Of a stretch of 64,000 bases of DNA, positions 46,282 through 55,811 are shown piece after piece (within the stretch, counting starts at the first letter, position 1; each line of letters opens with the position of its first letter). The notes beneath the pieces are model-generated. The model made no database searches and had not been told where the DNA came from. It saw only the letters and a list, made by a program, of their open reading frames with translations. This DNA comes from Paraburkholderia sp. D15 (GTDB lineage Bacteria; Pseudomonadota; Gammaproteobacteria; Burkholderiales; Burkholderiaceae), in NCBI RefSeq assembly GCF_029910215.1, contig NZ_CP110396.1, positions 2,852,001-2,916,000 of the forward strand. Reading direction: 5' to 3'. The position numbers and the translations under genes were made by a program.

Positions 46282-48041
46282 GAGCGTTCTCCCGATGGGT
46301 GGGCTGCCTGTCGTTGTTCGTTTCGTTGTTCGTTTCGTTGTTCGTTTCGTTGTTCGCGTCGTTGTTCGTGCCGTTCCGCTGGCCGTTGCGGTTGTCGTTC
46401 TTCCGGCACCACGGTCAGCGTCAGGCCACGCCGCGCGGTCACGCGCACCGCGTGGCCCGCCGCGAGCGGCGTTGCGCAGCAGACGCGCCAGCGCTCGCCG
46501 TGCACCTGCGCCCAGCCGGAGAGCGGCGCCGCGAACGGCGGCGAATCCGGCGCCGACGGCGCTAGCGGCAGCGGAAGCCGGTCCAAACCCCGGTCCCAAC
46601 CCCGGCCCGAACCCGGGTCCGCATCGACAGGCGCGGCGGCCCCGTCATCCTCCGCGGTCAAGCCGCCGTCGAGCACCACGCCGACGCTTCCGATCAGCGC
46701 CTCGCCGCCCGTCACCACCGGCCGTCGACGGGCACGCAGCGCGAGCCGCGAGACCCCAAGCACGAAGAACACGCTGAATGCGACGACGGCGGCGATCATC
46801 GGCAGCGGAATGCCGTAGCCGGGCACGTCGGTGTCGATCAGCATCAGCGCGCCGATCACGAACGCGACCACGCCGCCGAAGCCGAGCGAGCCGAAGGTCG
46901 GCAGGAAGGCCTCGCCGATCAGGAACGCGATGCCGAGAAAGATCAGGCCGAGGCCGACGTAGTTGACCGGCAGCATCTGCATCGCGAACAGGCCGACCAG
47001 CAGGCTGATCGCGCCGGCCACGCCGGGCAGCAGGAAACCGGGATTGGCGAATTCGAAGAAGAGTCCGTACATGCCGATCATCAGCAAGACCAGGGCCACG
47101 TTGGGATCGGTGATCACCGCGAGGAAGCGGCTGCGCCAGTCGGCTTCGAGCACGACAAGCGGCGCGTGAACGGTGGCGAGCGTGATGTCGCCGGCGGCGG
47201 TCGTCACGGTGCGGCCGTCGAGCTGGCGCAGCAGGTCGGGGACGTCGCGCGCGTTCAGATCGACGACGTGTTGCGCCAACGCTTCGCCGGCCGACAGGCT
47301 GACGGCTTCGCGCACCGCGCGCTCGGCCCAGTCGGCGTTGCGCCCGCGTAGCTGCGCAAGGCCGCGGAGGTAGGCGGCCGCATCGTGGACCTGCTTGCGC
47401 AGTTCGGTCGACTGGGTGTCGAGCGGAAGTGTACCCGGCGCCCCCGGCATGCTGCTGCCCGCCGGCGGTTGTGCGCCGCCCATCGCGATCTGGATCGGCG
47501 TCGCCGCGCCGAGGTTCGTGCCGGGCGCCATCGCCGCGATGTGGCTCGCATAGACGATATACGTGCCGGCGCTCGCGGCCCGCGCGCCGCTCGGCGCGAT
47601 GAACGTCGCGACCGGCACCGGCGACGCGAGGATCGCCTTGATGATCTGCCGCATCGAGGTATCGAGGCCGCCGGGCGTATCGAGTTGCAGCACGGCAAGT
47701 TGCGCGCGCTGATCGGCGGCGCGCTGCAGGCTGCGGACGATGAAGTCGGCGCTGGCCGGACCGATCGCTCCGTCCACGGGGATCACCACGACGCGGCGCG
47801 GCGCGGCCGGCACGCTCGCCGTCGTTGTTGTTGTTGCCGACGCCACCCCGACCACGACGACCTTTAAGGCTTCAACCGTCTCCGCTCGCTGCGCCGCCTC
47901 CGCTTCGCACCACGCGAACGCAACAGCCAAAAGCACGCCGAGCGCGGTCAAGCCGCGCATCAACCGGCCCGCGACGCCACCGCGGATCAGCGGCACGCGC
48001 ACGCCGGACTGCCGGAACGGGAGACGTAATGACGTGCTCAT
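46278..48041 (-). CDS. NfeD-type membrane serine protease (long form)
   Basis: 587 residues. Signal/anchor near the N-terminus, then a ClpP-like protease domain: [50 protein letters not shown] (catalytic Ser) and the following Lys region. Several membrane helices (about 305-430) and a C-terminal OB domain (about 440-560) follow. It probably cleaves the slipin encoded next. The tail contains NEQR repeats from a 12-bp tandem repeat. The start is uncertain; an ATG at 47960 would also leave a signal sequence. Confidence 0.88.
   Translation of the reverse strand: MSTSLRLPFRQSGVRVPLIRGGVAGRLMRGLTALGVLLAVAFAWCEAEAAQRAETVEALKVVVVGVASATTTTTASVPAAPRRVVVIPVDGAIGPASADFIVRSLQRAADQRAQLAVLQLDTPGGLDTSMRQIIKAILASPVPVATFIAPSGARAASAGTYIVYASHIAAMAPGTNLGAATPIQIAMGGAQPPAGSSMPGAPGTLPLDTQSTELRKQVHDAAAYLRGLAQLRGRNADWAERAVREAVSLSAGEALAQHVVDLNARDVPDLLRQLDGRTVTTAAGDITLATVHAPLVVLEADWRSRFLAVITDPNVALVLLMIGMYGLFFEFANPGFLLPGVAGAISLLVGLFAMQMLPVNYVGLGLIFLGIAFLIGEAFLPTFGSLGFGGVVAFVIGALMLIDTDVPGYGIPLPMIAAVVAFSVFFVLGVSRLALRARRRPVVTGGEALIGSVGVVLDGGLTAEDDGAAAPVDADPGSGRGWDRGLDRLPLPLAPSAPDSPPFAAPLSGWAQVHGERWRVCCATPLAAGHAVRVTARRGLTLTVVPEERQPQRPAERHEQRREQRNEQRNEQRNEQRQAAHPSGERS
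46309..46368. repeat. 12-bp tandem repeat in the nfeD 3' end
   Basis: Three exact 12-bp units (46321-46356) flanked by two near-copies, encoding EQRN repeats in the minus-strand NfeD C-terminus. In-frame, so copy change is tolerated. Confidence 0.88.
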
Positions 48042-48125
48042 CGCTGACGGCCGCCGCGCCGCGCCGACGGGAAGCCGGACGGCGCGGGCCGCACCCTCTG
48101 GAAAGGCAGGCCTGCTCGTTACAGC

Positions 48126-49178
48126 TTAGTCCGATTCCACCGATTCCGCGCGCCGCGTAAGCTCGCCGCGCACGGCGGCGGGGCGGTAGTCGGTCGGCCG
48201 CATGCCGGTCCACTTGCGGAAGGCGCGATGGAACGCGCTCGGCTCGGCGAAGCCGACCGACGCGGCGATGTCGGCGATCGTGCGGTCGGTGTCCTGCAAC
48301 TCGCCGATCGCGATGTCGCGCCGCAGATCGTCCTTGATCGACTGATACGTATAGCCTTCCTGCTTCAGATGGCGGCGCATCGTCGCCTCGGCCACGTTCA
48401 AACGTTCCGCCATGCGATCGGCGGCGGGCCAGCCGGACATCGGCAGCGCGCGCAGCAGCTTGCGCACGCGGGCGGCCAGCGAACCGGCATTGCGGTACTT
48501 GACGATGAAACTGGCCGGCGCGTCGCGCAAAAACGGCTTGACCGACTTGGCGGTCTGGATCACGGGCAGCGCGAGAAACGCGGGCGACAGATCCACGTAC
48601 GACTCGGCCTGATCGAAGTGCATCTGGTCGCAGAAAATCAGTTGGTACTCGCGCGCGGAGGGCGGCTCGGCGCAGCGAAAGCGCGCTTCGAACAGCGGAA
48701 TGCGGCGCCCGACCAGCCAGCACAGCAAGCCATAAACCAGAATGAACCACGTCGCATAGGCAAACATGGCGGGCGGCTTCGCGCCGTCGCGCACGACGAA
48801 CCTGAGCCGCACCCGTTGCGCATCGATGTCGATCTGCGCGCCGAGGTCGTCGAGCACCAGCTGCATGAAACCGACCGCGCGCTTGAGCGCCTGCTCGCCG
48901 TTGCGCGCGGTGAGCGCGGTGCGCGTCATCGCGACGAAGCTGCCGCTTTTCATGCGATGCGAATCCTGGCCGAAGAACTCGTCGTCGAGCGCGCGTGCGA
49001 TGCCGGCCCACAGCGCGCCGTATTGCGCGGCCGACACGCGGCTTTTCGGCGACGCCAGCATGGGCGCGGCGATGCCGGCCGCCTCGGCGAGCGGCGTCGC
49101 GTCGAAGCCGCTGGCCCGCGCGAGCGCGAGGGTTTCCCCGACCATGCCGACCGAAATCGTGCCCTTGTCGTTTTTCAT
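48126..49178 (-). CDS. AraC-family regulator of the valine degradation operon (putative)
   Basis: 350 residues with the arabinose-binding-like N-terminal domain of the OruR/ArgR-type AraC subfamily (ALARASGFDATPLAEAAGI, about 15-190) and a C-terminal HTH pair (RMAERLNVAEATMRRHLKQEGYTY; IADIAASVGFAEPSAFHRAFRKWTG). Divergent from the acyl-CoA dehydrogenase gene with 211 nt between, the same arrangement as mmsR with mmsAB in Pseudomonas, so control of this operon is a fair inference. Confidence 0.87.
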   Translation of the reverse strand: MKNDKGTISVGMVGETLALARASGFDATPLAEAAGIAAPMLASPKSRVSAAQYGALWAGIARALDDEFFGQDSHRMKSGSFVAMTRTALTARNGEQALKRAVGFMQLVLDDLGAQIDIDAQRVRLRFVVRDGAKPPAMFAYATWFILVYGLLCWLVGRRIPLFEARFRCAEPPSAREYQLIFCDQMHFDQAESYVDLSPAFLALPVIQTAKSVKPFLRDAPASFIVKYRNAGSLAARVRKLLRALPMSGWPAADRMAERLNVAEATMRRHLKQEGYTYQSIKDDLRRDIAIGELQDTDRTIADIAASVGFAEPSAFHRAFRKWTGMRPTDYRPAAVRGELTRRAESVESD

Positions 49179-49389
49179 CGGATACAGGTCAATCTGGCAA
49201 AAGCGCTCAACGTTTTCCTTGTGATGTCTTGTTGCAATGCGCCAAACCCTTATATGAACGGCATGAAGCGGTTTCGCATGGTATCAGTATGGCAAATGCG
49301 CTCAGCCAGAATGATCGGGCTGAGCATCGAACCTGTCCAGCGGCTTGCCTACACTTATCGATCAGGGAAACGCGAAAGGATCGAGCGCC

Positions 49390-50523
49390 ATGGACAGCCT
49401 TTACACCGACGAACAACGCATGATCCGCGACGCCGCGCGCGACTTCGCGACAGAGCAACTCGCGCCGCACGCCGCGCAGTGGGATCGCGACGGGCGCCTG
49501 CCCGACGAAGTGGTCGCGCAGATGGGCGAACTCGGCCTGCTCGGCATGATCGTGCCCGCGCAATGGGGCGGCTCGTACACCGACTACGTCGCGTATGCGC
49601 TCGCCATCGAAGAGGTCGCGGCCGGCTGCGCATCGTGCGCGACCATGATGAGCGTGCACAATTCGGTCGGCTGCGGGCCGATCCTGAATTTCGGCAGCCA
49701 GGCGCAGCAGGACCGCTATCTGCACGATCTCGCCAGCGGCCGCAGCATCGGCGCGTTCTGTCTGACCGAGCCGCAGGCGGGCTCGGAAGCCAATAATCTG
49801 CGCACCCGCGCGGTGCTGCGGGACGGCAAATGGATCATCAACGGCAGCAAGCAGTTCGTGACCAACGGCGCGCGCGCCGACATCGCGATCGTGTTCGCCG
49901 TCACCGACCCGGAGCGCGGCAAGCGCGGGCTGTCGGCCTTCATCGTGCCGACCGGTACGCCGGGCTTCAACGTCGGCAAGCCGGAGCACAAGCTCGGCAT
50001 TCGCGCGTCCGATACCTGCCCGATTTCGCTCGACGATTGCGCGGTGCCCGAGGATCACCTGCTCGGCGAACCGGGCGACGGCTTGCGGATCGCGCTGTCG
50101 AATCTCGAGGGCGGCCGGATCGGCATCGCCGCGCAGGCGGTCGGCATCGCGCGGGCCGCGTTCGATGCGGCACGCGTGTACGCGAGCGAACGCGTGCAGT
50201 TCGGCAAGGCGATCAAGGAACATCAGAGCGTCGCCAATATGCTGGCGGACATGACCACGCAACTGAATGCCGCGCGGCTGCTCGTGCATCACGCGGCGCG
50301 CTTGCGCACCGAAGGGCTGCCGTGTCTTTCCGAGGCGTCGCAGGCGAAGCTGTTCGCGTCGGAGGCGGCCGAGGCGATCTGCTCGAAGGCGATCCAGATT
50401 CACGGCGGCTATGGCTATCTGGAGGACTACGCGGTCGAGCGGCATTACCGCGACGCGCGCATCACGCAGATCTATGAGGGAACCAGCGAAGTGCAGCGCA
50501 TGGTGATTGCGCGTAATGTTTAA
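49390..50523 (+). CDS. Acyl-CoA dehydrogenase, probably isobutyryl-CoA
   Basis: 377 residues. FAD enzyme introducing a 2,3-double bond into short acyl-CoA. FAD-binding segments ([25 protein letters not shown]) and the catalytic Glu in [17 protein letters not shown] are present, and [24 protein letters not shown] precedes. Its place in the mms operon points to isobutyryl-CoA from valine. ATG at 49390 follows AAAGGA. The stop codon is the start of a repeat with further in-frame stops. Confidence 0.9.
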   Translation: MDSLYTDEQRMIRDAARDFATEQLAPHAAQWDRDGRLPDEVVAQMGELGLLGMIVPAQWGGSYTDYVAYALAIEEVAAGCASCATMMSVHNSVGCGPILNFGSQAQQDRYLHDLASGRSIGAFCLTEPQAGSEANNLRTRAVLRDGKWIINGSKQFVTNGARADIAIVFAVTDPERGKRGLSAFIVPTGTPGFNVGKPEHKLGIRASDTCPISLDDCAVPEDHLLGEPGDGLRIALSNLEGGRIGIAAQAVGIARAAFDAARVYASERVQFGKAIKEHQSVANMLADMTTQLNAARLLVHHAARLRTEGLPCLSEASQAKLFASEAAEAICSKAIQIHGGYGYLEDYAVERHYRDARITQIYEGTSEVQRMVIARNV

Positions 50524-50565
50524 ACCTCGGTTTAAACCCCGGTTTGAACCCCGGTTTGAACGGCG
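50518..50565. repeat. 12-bp tandem repeat carrying successive stop codons
   Basis: Four 12-bp units near GTTTAAACCCCG beginning at the last sense codon of the acyl-CoA dehydrogenase gene. Read in that frame they give Val-stop-Thr-Ser, Val-stop-Thr-Pro, Val-stop-Thr-Pro, Val-stop-Thr-Ala, with stops TAA, TAA, TGA, TGA. Confidence 0.88.
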
Positions 50566-50691
50566 GTCGGCATAGCGGGTTTGACCGTTGCCGCGCCGGC
50601 ACGCGCGGATGCGGAGGCGAAATGTCAACGCAGACGCGAATGCACGCGGCACGGCACGGGGCAGCGATAAAGCAAAAAACTGGAGACGACG

Positions 50692-52386
50692 ATGACAGCA
50701 GCGAAAGGTTTTTTCGACGCGCGCGACTTCCTGTTGCGCCATCGAACCGACTATGACCGGGCATACCGCGAGTTCACGTGGCCGGCGTTGGGCGAATTCA
50801 ACTGGGCGCTCGACTACTTCGACGTGATCGCACGCGAGAATCACAACCCGGCGCTGTGGATCGTCGACGACCCGGCCGGCGACGGCCTGCGTCTGTCGTA
50901 CATGCAGATGTCGGAGCGCTCGTCGCGCATGGCCAACTTCCTGCGCAGCGTCGGCGTGGGGCGCGGCGACCGTCTGCTGCTGATGCTGCCGAACCGCGTC
51001 GAACTGTGGGACGTGATGCTTGCCGCGATGAAGCTGGGCGCGATCGTGCTGCCCGCCACCACCCAGCTTTCCGCCGACGACGTGCGCGACCGCGTGCAGA
51101 TCGGCGGCGCGAAATTCGTCGTGGTCGACAGCGCCGAGCTGGCCAAATTCGACTCGCTCGATGTGCCGCTCACGCGCATCTCGGTCGGCACGCCGCATAA
51201 CGACTGGCTCGATATCGGCGCCGCCTACGAGATGTCGCCCGAGTTCGTGCCCGACGGCATCACCCTCGCCACCGATCCGCTGCTGCTTTACTTCACGTCG
51301 GGCACCACGTCGAAGCCGAAGCTCGTCGAGCACACGCATCAAAGCTATCCGGTCGGGCATCTGTCGACGATGTACTGGATCGGCCTGCAACCGGACGACA
51401 TTCATTGGAACATCAGCTCGCCGGGCTGGGCCAAGCACGCGTGGAGCTGCTTCTTCGCGCCGTGGAACGCGCAGGCCTGCGTGTTCGTGTTCAACTTCCC
51501 GCGCTTCGTGCCGAAAGACACGCTCGACGTGCTGGTGCGCTTCAACGTCACCACGCTGTGCGCGCCGCCCACCGTGTGGCGCATGCTGGTGCAGGAACCG
51601 CTCGCCGACTATCCGGTGAAGCTGCGCGAGATCGTCGGGGCGGGCGAGCCGCTGAACCCCGAGATCATCGAACGCGTGAAGCACGCGTGGGGCATCACGA
51701 TCCGCGACGGTTTCGGCCAGACCGAAACCACCTGCCAGATCGGCAATCCGCCGGGTCAACCGGTGGTGGCCGGATCGATGGGCCGTCCGCTGCCCGGTTA
51801 CCGGATCGAACTGCTCGATGCCGACGATCAACCCGTCACCGAGGGCGAGATCGCGTTGCCGCTGAACGGCGCGCGTCCGCTCGGCCTGATGACCGGCTAC
51901 GCGAACAATGCCGACGCCACCGCGCACGCCATGCGTAACGGTTTCTACCGTACGTCGGACGTCGCGCTGCGTCGCGACGACGGTTACTACGTGTACGTGG
52001 GCCGCGCCGACGACGTCTTCAAATCGTCCGACTATCGCCTGAGCCCGTTCGAACTGGAAAGCGTGCTGATCGAGCACGAGGCGATCGGCGAGGCGGCGGT
52101 GGTGCCGAGCGCCGACGCGCTGCGGTTGTCCGTGCCGAAGGCCTTCGTCACCGTGCGCCACGGCTACGAAGCCGGCCCCGAACTCGCGCGTGCGGTGTTC
52201 GCGTTCTCGCGCGAAAAACTCGCGCCGTACAAGCGGATCCGGCGGCTGCAGTTCAGCGATCTGCCCAAGACCATCTCCGGCAAGATTCGCCGCGTCGAGT
52301 TGCGGCGCCGCGAAATGGAGCGCGCCGCGGAACCCGCGCGCCTGCCTGGCGAGTACTGGGAAGAAGATTTCCCGGACCTGCGCTGA
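50692..52386 (+). CDS. Acyl-CoA synthetase (AMP-forming)
   Basis: 564 residues of the acetyl/medium-chain acyl-CoA ligase family. The AMP-binding loop LLYFTSGTTSKPKLVEHTH (about 202-220), DGFGQTETT (about 340), the hinge YYVYVGRADDVFKSSDYRLSPFELE and the C-terminal catalytic Lys in LPKTISGKIRRVEL are intact. It would activate a free branched or short fatty acid such as isobutyrate for the operon, an inference from the neighbours. CTGGAGACG precedes the ATG. Confidence 0.9.
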   Translation: MTAAKGFFDARDFLLRHRTDYDRAYREFTWPALGEFNWALDYFDVIARENHNPALWIVDDPAGDGLRLSYMQMSERSSRMANFLRSVGVGRGDRLLLMLPNRVELWDVMLAAMKLGAIVLPATTQLSADDVRDRVQIGGAKFVVVDSAELAKFDSLDVPLTRISVGTPHNDWLDIGAAYEMSPEFVPDGITLATDPLLLYFTSGTTSKPKLVEHTHQSYPVGHLSTMYWIGLQPDDIHWNISSPGWAKHAWSCFFAPWNAQACVFVFNFPRFVPKDTLDVLVRFNVTTLCAPPTVWRMLVQEPLADYPVKLREIVGAGEPLNPEIIERVKHAWGITIRDGFGQTETTCQIGNPPGQPVVAGSMGRPLPGYRIELLDADDQPVTEGEIALPLNGARPLGLMTGYANNADATAHAMRNGFYRTSDVALRRDDGYYVYVGRADDVFKSSDYRLSPFELESVLIEHEAIGEAAVVPSADALRLSVPKAFVTVRHGYEAGPELARAVFAFSREKLAPYKRIRRLQFSDLPKTISGKIRRVELRRREMERAAEPARLPGEYWEEDFPDLR

Positions 52387-52491
52387 GTTCGTCGCTGAGT
52401 CCTTCGTCGGTTCCTTCGTTCCCAGCCATTTTCGATTGTCCGATTGTCTGATTGTCCGGCCGCCGCGCGGCCATCGCACAGGAGTTTCAGC

Positions 52492-54021
52492 ATGAACGCA
52501 ACTGCTTCGAACCAGGCGGGGCAACACGCTGCCACCGTCAAGCTGCTGATCAACGGCGAGTTCGTCGAATCGAAGAGCGCCGAGTGGCGCGACATCGTCA
52601 ACCCGGCCACGCAGGAAGTGCTCGCGCGCGTGCCGTTCGCGACCGCGGAGGAAGTGAACGAAGCGATCAACGCCGCGCACGCCGCCTTCAAGACGTGGAA
52701 GGACACGCCGATCGGCGCGCGCATGCGCATCATGCTCAAGTACCAGGCGCTGATCCGCGAGCACATGCCGCGCATCGCGAAGACGCTGAGCGCCGAGCAG
52801 GGCAAGACCATTCCGGATGCCGAGGGCGACATTTTCCGCGGTCTCGAAGTGGTCGAGCACGCGTGCTCGATCGGTACCCTGCAGCAGGGCGAATTCGCGG
52901 AGAACGTCGCGGGCGGCGTCGATACGTACACGCTGCGTCAGCCGATCGGCGTGTGCGCCGGCATCACGCCGTTCAATTTCCCCGCGATGATTCCGTTGTG
53001 GATGTTCCCGATGGCGATCGTCTGCGGCAACACCTTCGTGCTCAAGCCGTCCGAACAGGACCCGATGTCGACCATGCAACTGGTCGAACTGGCGCTCGAA
53101 GCCGGCGTGCCGAAGGGCGTGCTGAACGTCGTGCACGGCGGCAAGGAAGTCGTCGACGCGCTGTGCACGCATGAGCTGGTCAAGGCGGTGTCGTTCGTCG
53201 GGTCGACGGCGGTCGGCACGCATGTGTACCGCCTCGGCAGCGAACACGGCAAGCGCGTGCAATCGATGATGGGCGCGAAAAACCACGCGGTGGTGCTGCC
53301 CGACGCGAACCGCGAGCAGGCGTTGAACGCATTGGCGGGGGCCGGCTTCGGCGCGGCCGGACAGCGCTGCATGGCGACCTCGGTGGTGGTGCTGGTGGGC
53401 GCCGCGCAGCAGTGGGTGCCGGACATCGTCGCGAAGGCGAAGACGCTCAAGGTCAACGCGGGCAGCGAGCCGAACACGGACATCGGGCCGGTGGTGTCGC
53501 GCGCGGCGAAGCAACGCATTCTCGGCCTGATCGAAGCGGGTGTGAAGGAAGGCGCGACGCTTGCGCTGGACGGCCGCGACGTGAAGGTGCCGGGCTACGA
53601 GCAGGGCAACTTCATCGGCCCGACGGTGTTCACCGACGTCACGACCGAAATGGAAATCTACCGCACCGAAATCTTCGGGCCGGTGCTGGTGGTGCTGAGC
53701 GTCGCCACGCTCGACGAGGCGATCGCGCTCGTCAACCGCAATCCGTTCGGCAACGGCGTGGGTCTGTTCACGCAGAGCGGCGCGGCGGCGCGCAAGTTCC
53801 AGAGCGAGATCGATATCGGCCAGGTCGGCATCAACATTCCGATTCCGGTGCCCGTGCCGTTCTTCAGCTTCACCGGTTCGCGCGGCTCGAAACTCGGCGA
53901 CCTCGGTCCGTACGGCAAACAGGTCGTGCAGTTCTACACGCAGACCAAGACCGTCACCGCGCGCTGGTTCGACGACGACACCGTCAACGACGGCGTGAAC
54001 ACGACCATCAGCCTGCGCTGA
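52492..54021 (+). CDS. mmsA: CoA-acylating methylmalonate-semialdehyde dehydrogenase
   Basis: 509 residues. NAD-dependent oxidation of methylmalonate semialdehyde to propionyl-CoA, the end of valine breakdown. Catalytic Cys in FGAAGQRCMATS (about residue 292), ITPFNFPAMIPLWMFPMAI, SFVGSTAVGTHVY and IPVPVPFFSFTGSRGS are typical of this CoA-dependent aldehyde dehydrogenase subfamily. AGGAG 8 nt before the ATG at 52492. Confidence 0.95.
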   Translation: MNATASNQAGQHAATVKLLINGEFVESKSAEWRDIVNPATQEVLARVPFATAEEVNEAINAAHAAFKTWKDTPIGARMRIMLKYQALIREHMPRIAKTLSAEQGKTIPDAEGDIFRGLEVVEHACSIGTLQQGEFAENVAGGVDTYTLRQPIGVCAGITPFNFPAMIPLWMFPMAIVCGNTFVLKPSEQDPMSTMQLVELALEAGVPKGVLNVVHGGKEVVDALCTHELVKAVSFVGSTAVGTHVYRLGSEHGKRVQSMMGAKNHAVVLPDANREQALNALAGAGFGAAGQRCMATSVVVLVGAAQQWVPDIVAKAKTLKVNAGSEPNTDIGPVVSRAAKQRILGLIEAGVKEGATLALDGRDVKVPGYEQGNFIGPTVFTDVTTEMEIYRTEIFGPVLVVLSVATLDEAIALVNRNPFGNGVGLFTQSGAAARKFQSEIDIGQVGINIPIPVPVPFFSFTGSRGSKLGDLGPYGKQVVQFYTQTKTVTARWFDDDTVNDGVNTTISLR

Positions 54022-54063
54022 TCGCGTGATCCGAACGGCCCGCCACAACATAGAGACGACATC

Positions 54064-54966
54064 ATGAAAATCGGTTTCATCGGACTCGGCAACATGGGCG
54101 CGCCGATGGCGCACAACCTGCTCAAGGCCGGCCACGCGGTCAACGTGTTCGACCTGAACGCGCAAGCGGTGCAGGCGCTGGTCGACGCGGGCGCGCAGGC
54201 GGCGGCTTCACCGCGGGCAGCGGTGAGCAACGTGGAATGCGTGATCACCATGCTGCCGGCCGCCGCGCACGTGCGCAGCGTGCTGAGCGCTGACGACGGC
54301 GTGCTGGCCGGCATTGCCAAAGGCGTGACGATCATCGATTCGAGCACCATCGATCCCGTCAGCGTGAAGGCCTTCGCCGAACTCGCGGCGCAACACGGCA
54401 ACACCTTCGTCGATGCGCCTGTCTCGGGCGGCACCGGCGGCGCCGCGGCCGGCACGCTGACCTTCATGGTGGGCGGCAGCGCGAGCGCGTACGAACAGGT
54501 CAAGCCGGTGCTCTCCGCGATGGGCAAGAACATTGTGCATTGCGGCGACACCGGGACCGGCCAGGTCGCCAAGATCTGCAACAACCTCGTGCTCGGCATC
54601 ACGATGGCGGGCGTGGCCGAGGCGATGTCGCTCGGCGAGGCGCTCGGCATCGACGCGAAGGTGCTGGGCGGCATCATCAATACGTCGACGGGGCGCTGCT
54701 GGAGTTCGGACACGTATAACCCGATGCCGGGCGTGATCGAGACCGCGCCGTCCACGCGCGGCTATACCGGTGGCTTCGGCACCGACCTGATGCTCAAGGA
54801 TCTGGGCCTCGCCACCGATGCCGCGAAAAGCGCGCGTCAACCGGTCTATCTCGGCGCGCTCGCCCAGCAGCTCTATCAGACGATGAGCACGAAGGGCGCG
54901 GGACGTCTCGACTTTTCGGCGGTGATCAAGCTGTATCGTCAGGACGGCAAGGACGGGACCGCGTGA
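54064..54966 (+). CDS. mmsB: 3-hydroxyisobutyrate dehydrogenase
   Basis: 300 residues. NAD(P) site GFIGLGNMGAPMA at the N-terminus, substrate segment FVDAPVSGGTGGAAAGTLTFMVGG, and the catalytic Lys region in GTGQVAKICNN (Lys about 171). The C-terminal KDLGLATDAAKS segment is also conserved. It oxidises 3-hydroxyisobutyrate to methylmalonate semialdehyde for mmsA. It follows mmsA by 42 nt and its stop overlaps the next start. Confidence 0.95.
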   Translation: MKIGFIGLGNMGAPMAHNLLKAGHAVNVFDLNAQAVQALVDAGAQAAASPRAAVSNVECVITMLPAAAHVRSVLSADDGVLAGIAKGVTIIDSSTIDPVSVKAFAELAAQHGNTFVDAPVSGGTGGAAAGTLTFMVGGSASAYEQVKPVLSAMGKNIVHCGDTGTGQVAKICNNLVLGITMAGVAEAMSLGEALGIDAKVLGGIINTSTGRCWSSDTYNPMPGVIETAPSTRGYTGGFGTDLMLKDLGLATDAAKSARQPVYLGALAQQLYQTMSTKGAGRLDFSAVIKLYRQDGKDGTA

Positions 54967-55811
54967 TGATCGAACTCGACTACGCGCATGACGGCGCGCT
55001 CGCGCTGCTCACGCTCAGGCGGCCGCCCGCGAACGCGTTCACGCCCGAGGGTTTGCTGCAGCTTCAGCAGACCGTTGAACAGCTGAACAACGAGCCGCGC
55101 GTGCGCGCCATCGTGATCACCGGCGATGGGCCGAAGTTCTTCAGCGCGGGTGCCGATCTGAACACGTTCGCCGACGGCGACCGCGACGTCGCGCGCGTGG
55201 CGGCGGCGCGTTTCGGTGCGGCGTTCGAGGCGTTGCAGAACGCGCGGCCGGTGGTGATCGCGGCGATCAACGGCTACGCGATGGGCGGCGGTCTCGAATG
55301 CGCGCTGGCGTGCGACATCCGGATCGCCGAGCAGCACGCGCTGCTGGCGCTGCCGGAGACGGCGGTCGGGTTGCTGCCCTGCGGCTGCGGCACGCAGACG
55401 CTGCCGTGGCTGGTCGGCGAAGGCTGGGCCAAGCGGATGATCCTGACCGGCGAGCGGGTCGACGCGGCGACCGCGCTGCGCATCGGCCTCGTCGAGGAAG
55501 TGGTCGAGAAGGGCGCGGCGCGCGAGGCTGCGCTGACCATGGCCGCGCGGGTCGCGACGCTCAGCCCGCAGGCGGTCGGCTTCAGCAAGACACTGATTCA
55601 TCAGGCGCGCAACGGCGTGCCGCGCGGTGCGGCGCTGGCGCTGGAGCGCGAGCGCTTCGTCGATCTGTTCGACGGCGCCGATCAGCGCGAAGGCGTCAAC
55701 GCGTTCCTGGAAAAACGCGCGCCGCGCTGGCAGGTGGCGCAGGGCGCGCAATCGGCACAACCCGCCCACTCCGCCCACTCCGCTGCCGCCGGCCAGGAGC
55801 CCACGCGATGA
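54966..55811 (+). CDS. Enoyl-CoA hydratase/isomerase family, methacrylyl-CoA step
   Basis: 281 residues of the crotonase fold. FFSAGADLNTFADGD forms the oxyanion hole region and ALACDIRIAEQHALLALPETAVGLLPCGCGT carries the catalytic region. In this operon it would hydrate methacrylyl-CoA to 3-hydroxyisobutyryl-CoA. ATG 54966 overlaps the mmsB stop (TGATG); a GTG one codon upstream is possible. The last 20 residues include HSAHSA from a short 9-bp repeat. Confidence 0.88.
   Translation: MIELDYAHDGALALLTLRRPPANAFTPEGLLQLQQTVEQLNNEPRVRAIVITGDGPKFFSAGADLNTFADGDRDVARVAAARFGAAFEALQNARPVVIAAINGYAMGGGLECALACDIRIAEQHALLALPETAVGLLPCGCGTQTLPWLVGEGWAKRMILTGERVDAATALRIGLVEEVVEKGAAREAALTMAARVATLSPQAVGFSKTLIHQARNGVPRGAALALERERFVDLFDGADQREGVNAFLEKRAPRWQVAQGAQSAQPAHSAHSAAAGQEPTR

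Noticed and set aside
49207-54165. A 1652-codon open frame on the minus strand across the valine operon
   Set aside because: It lies antisense to five real plus-strand genes. The translation is His/Arg/Ala-rich shadow sequence of high-GC codons and has no fold resemblance.
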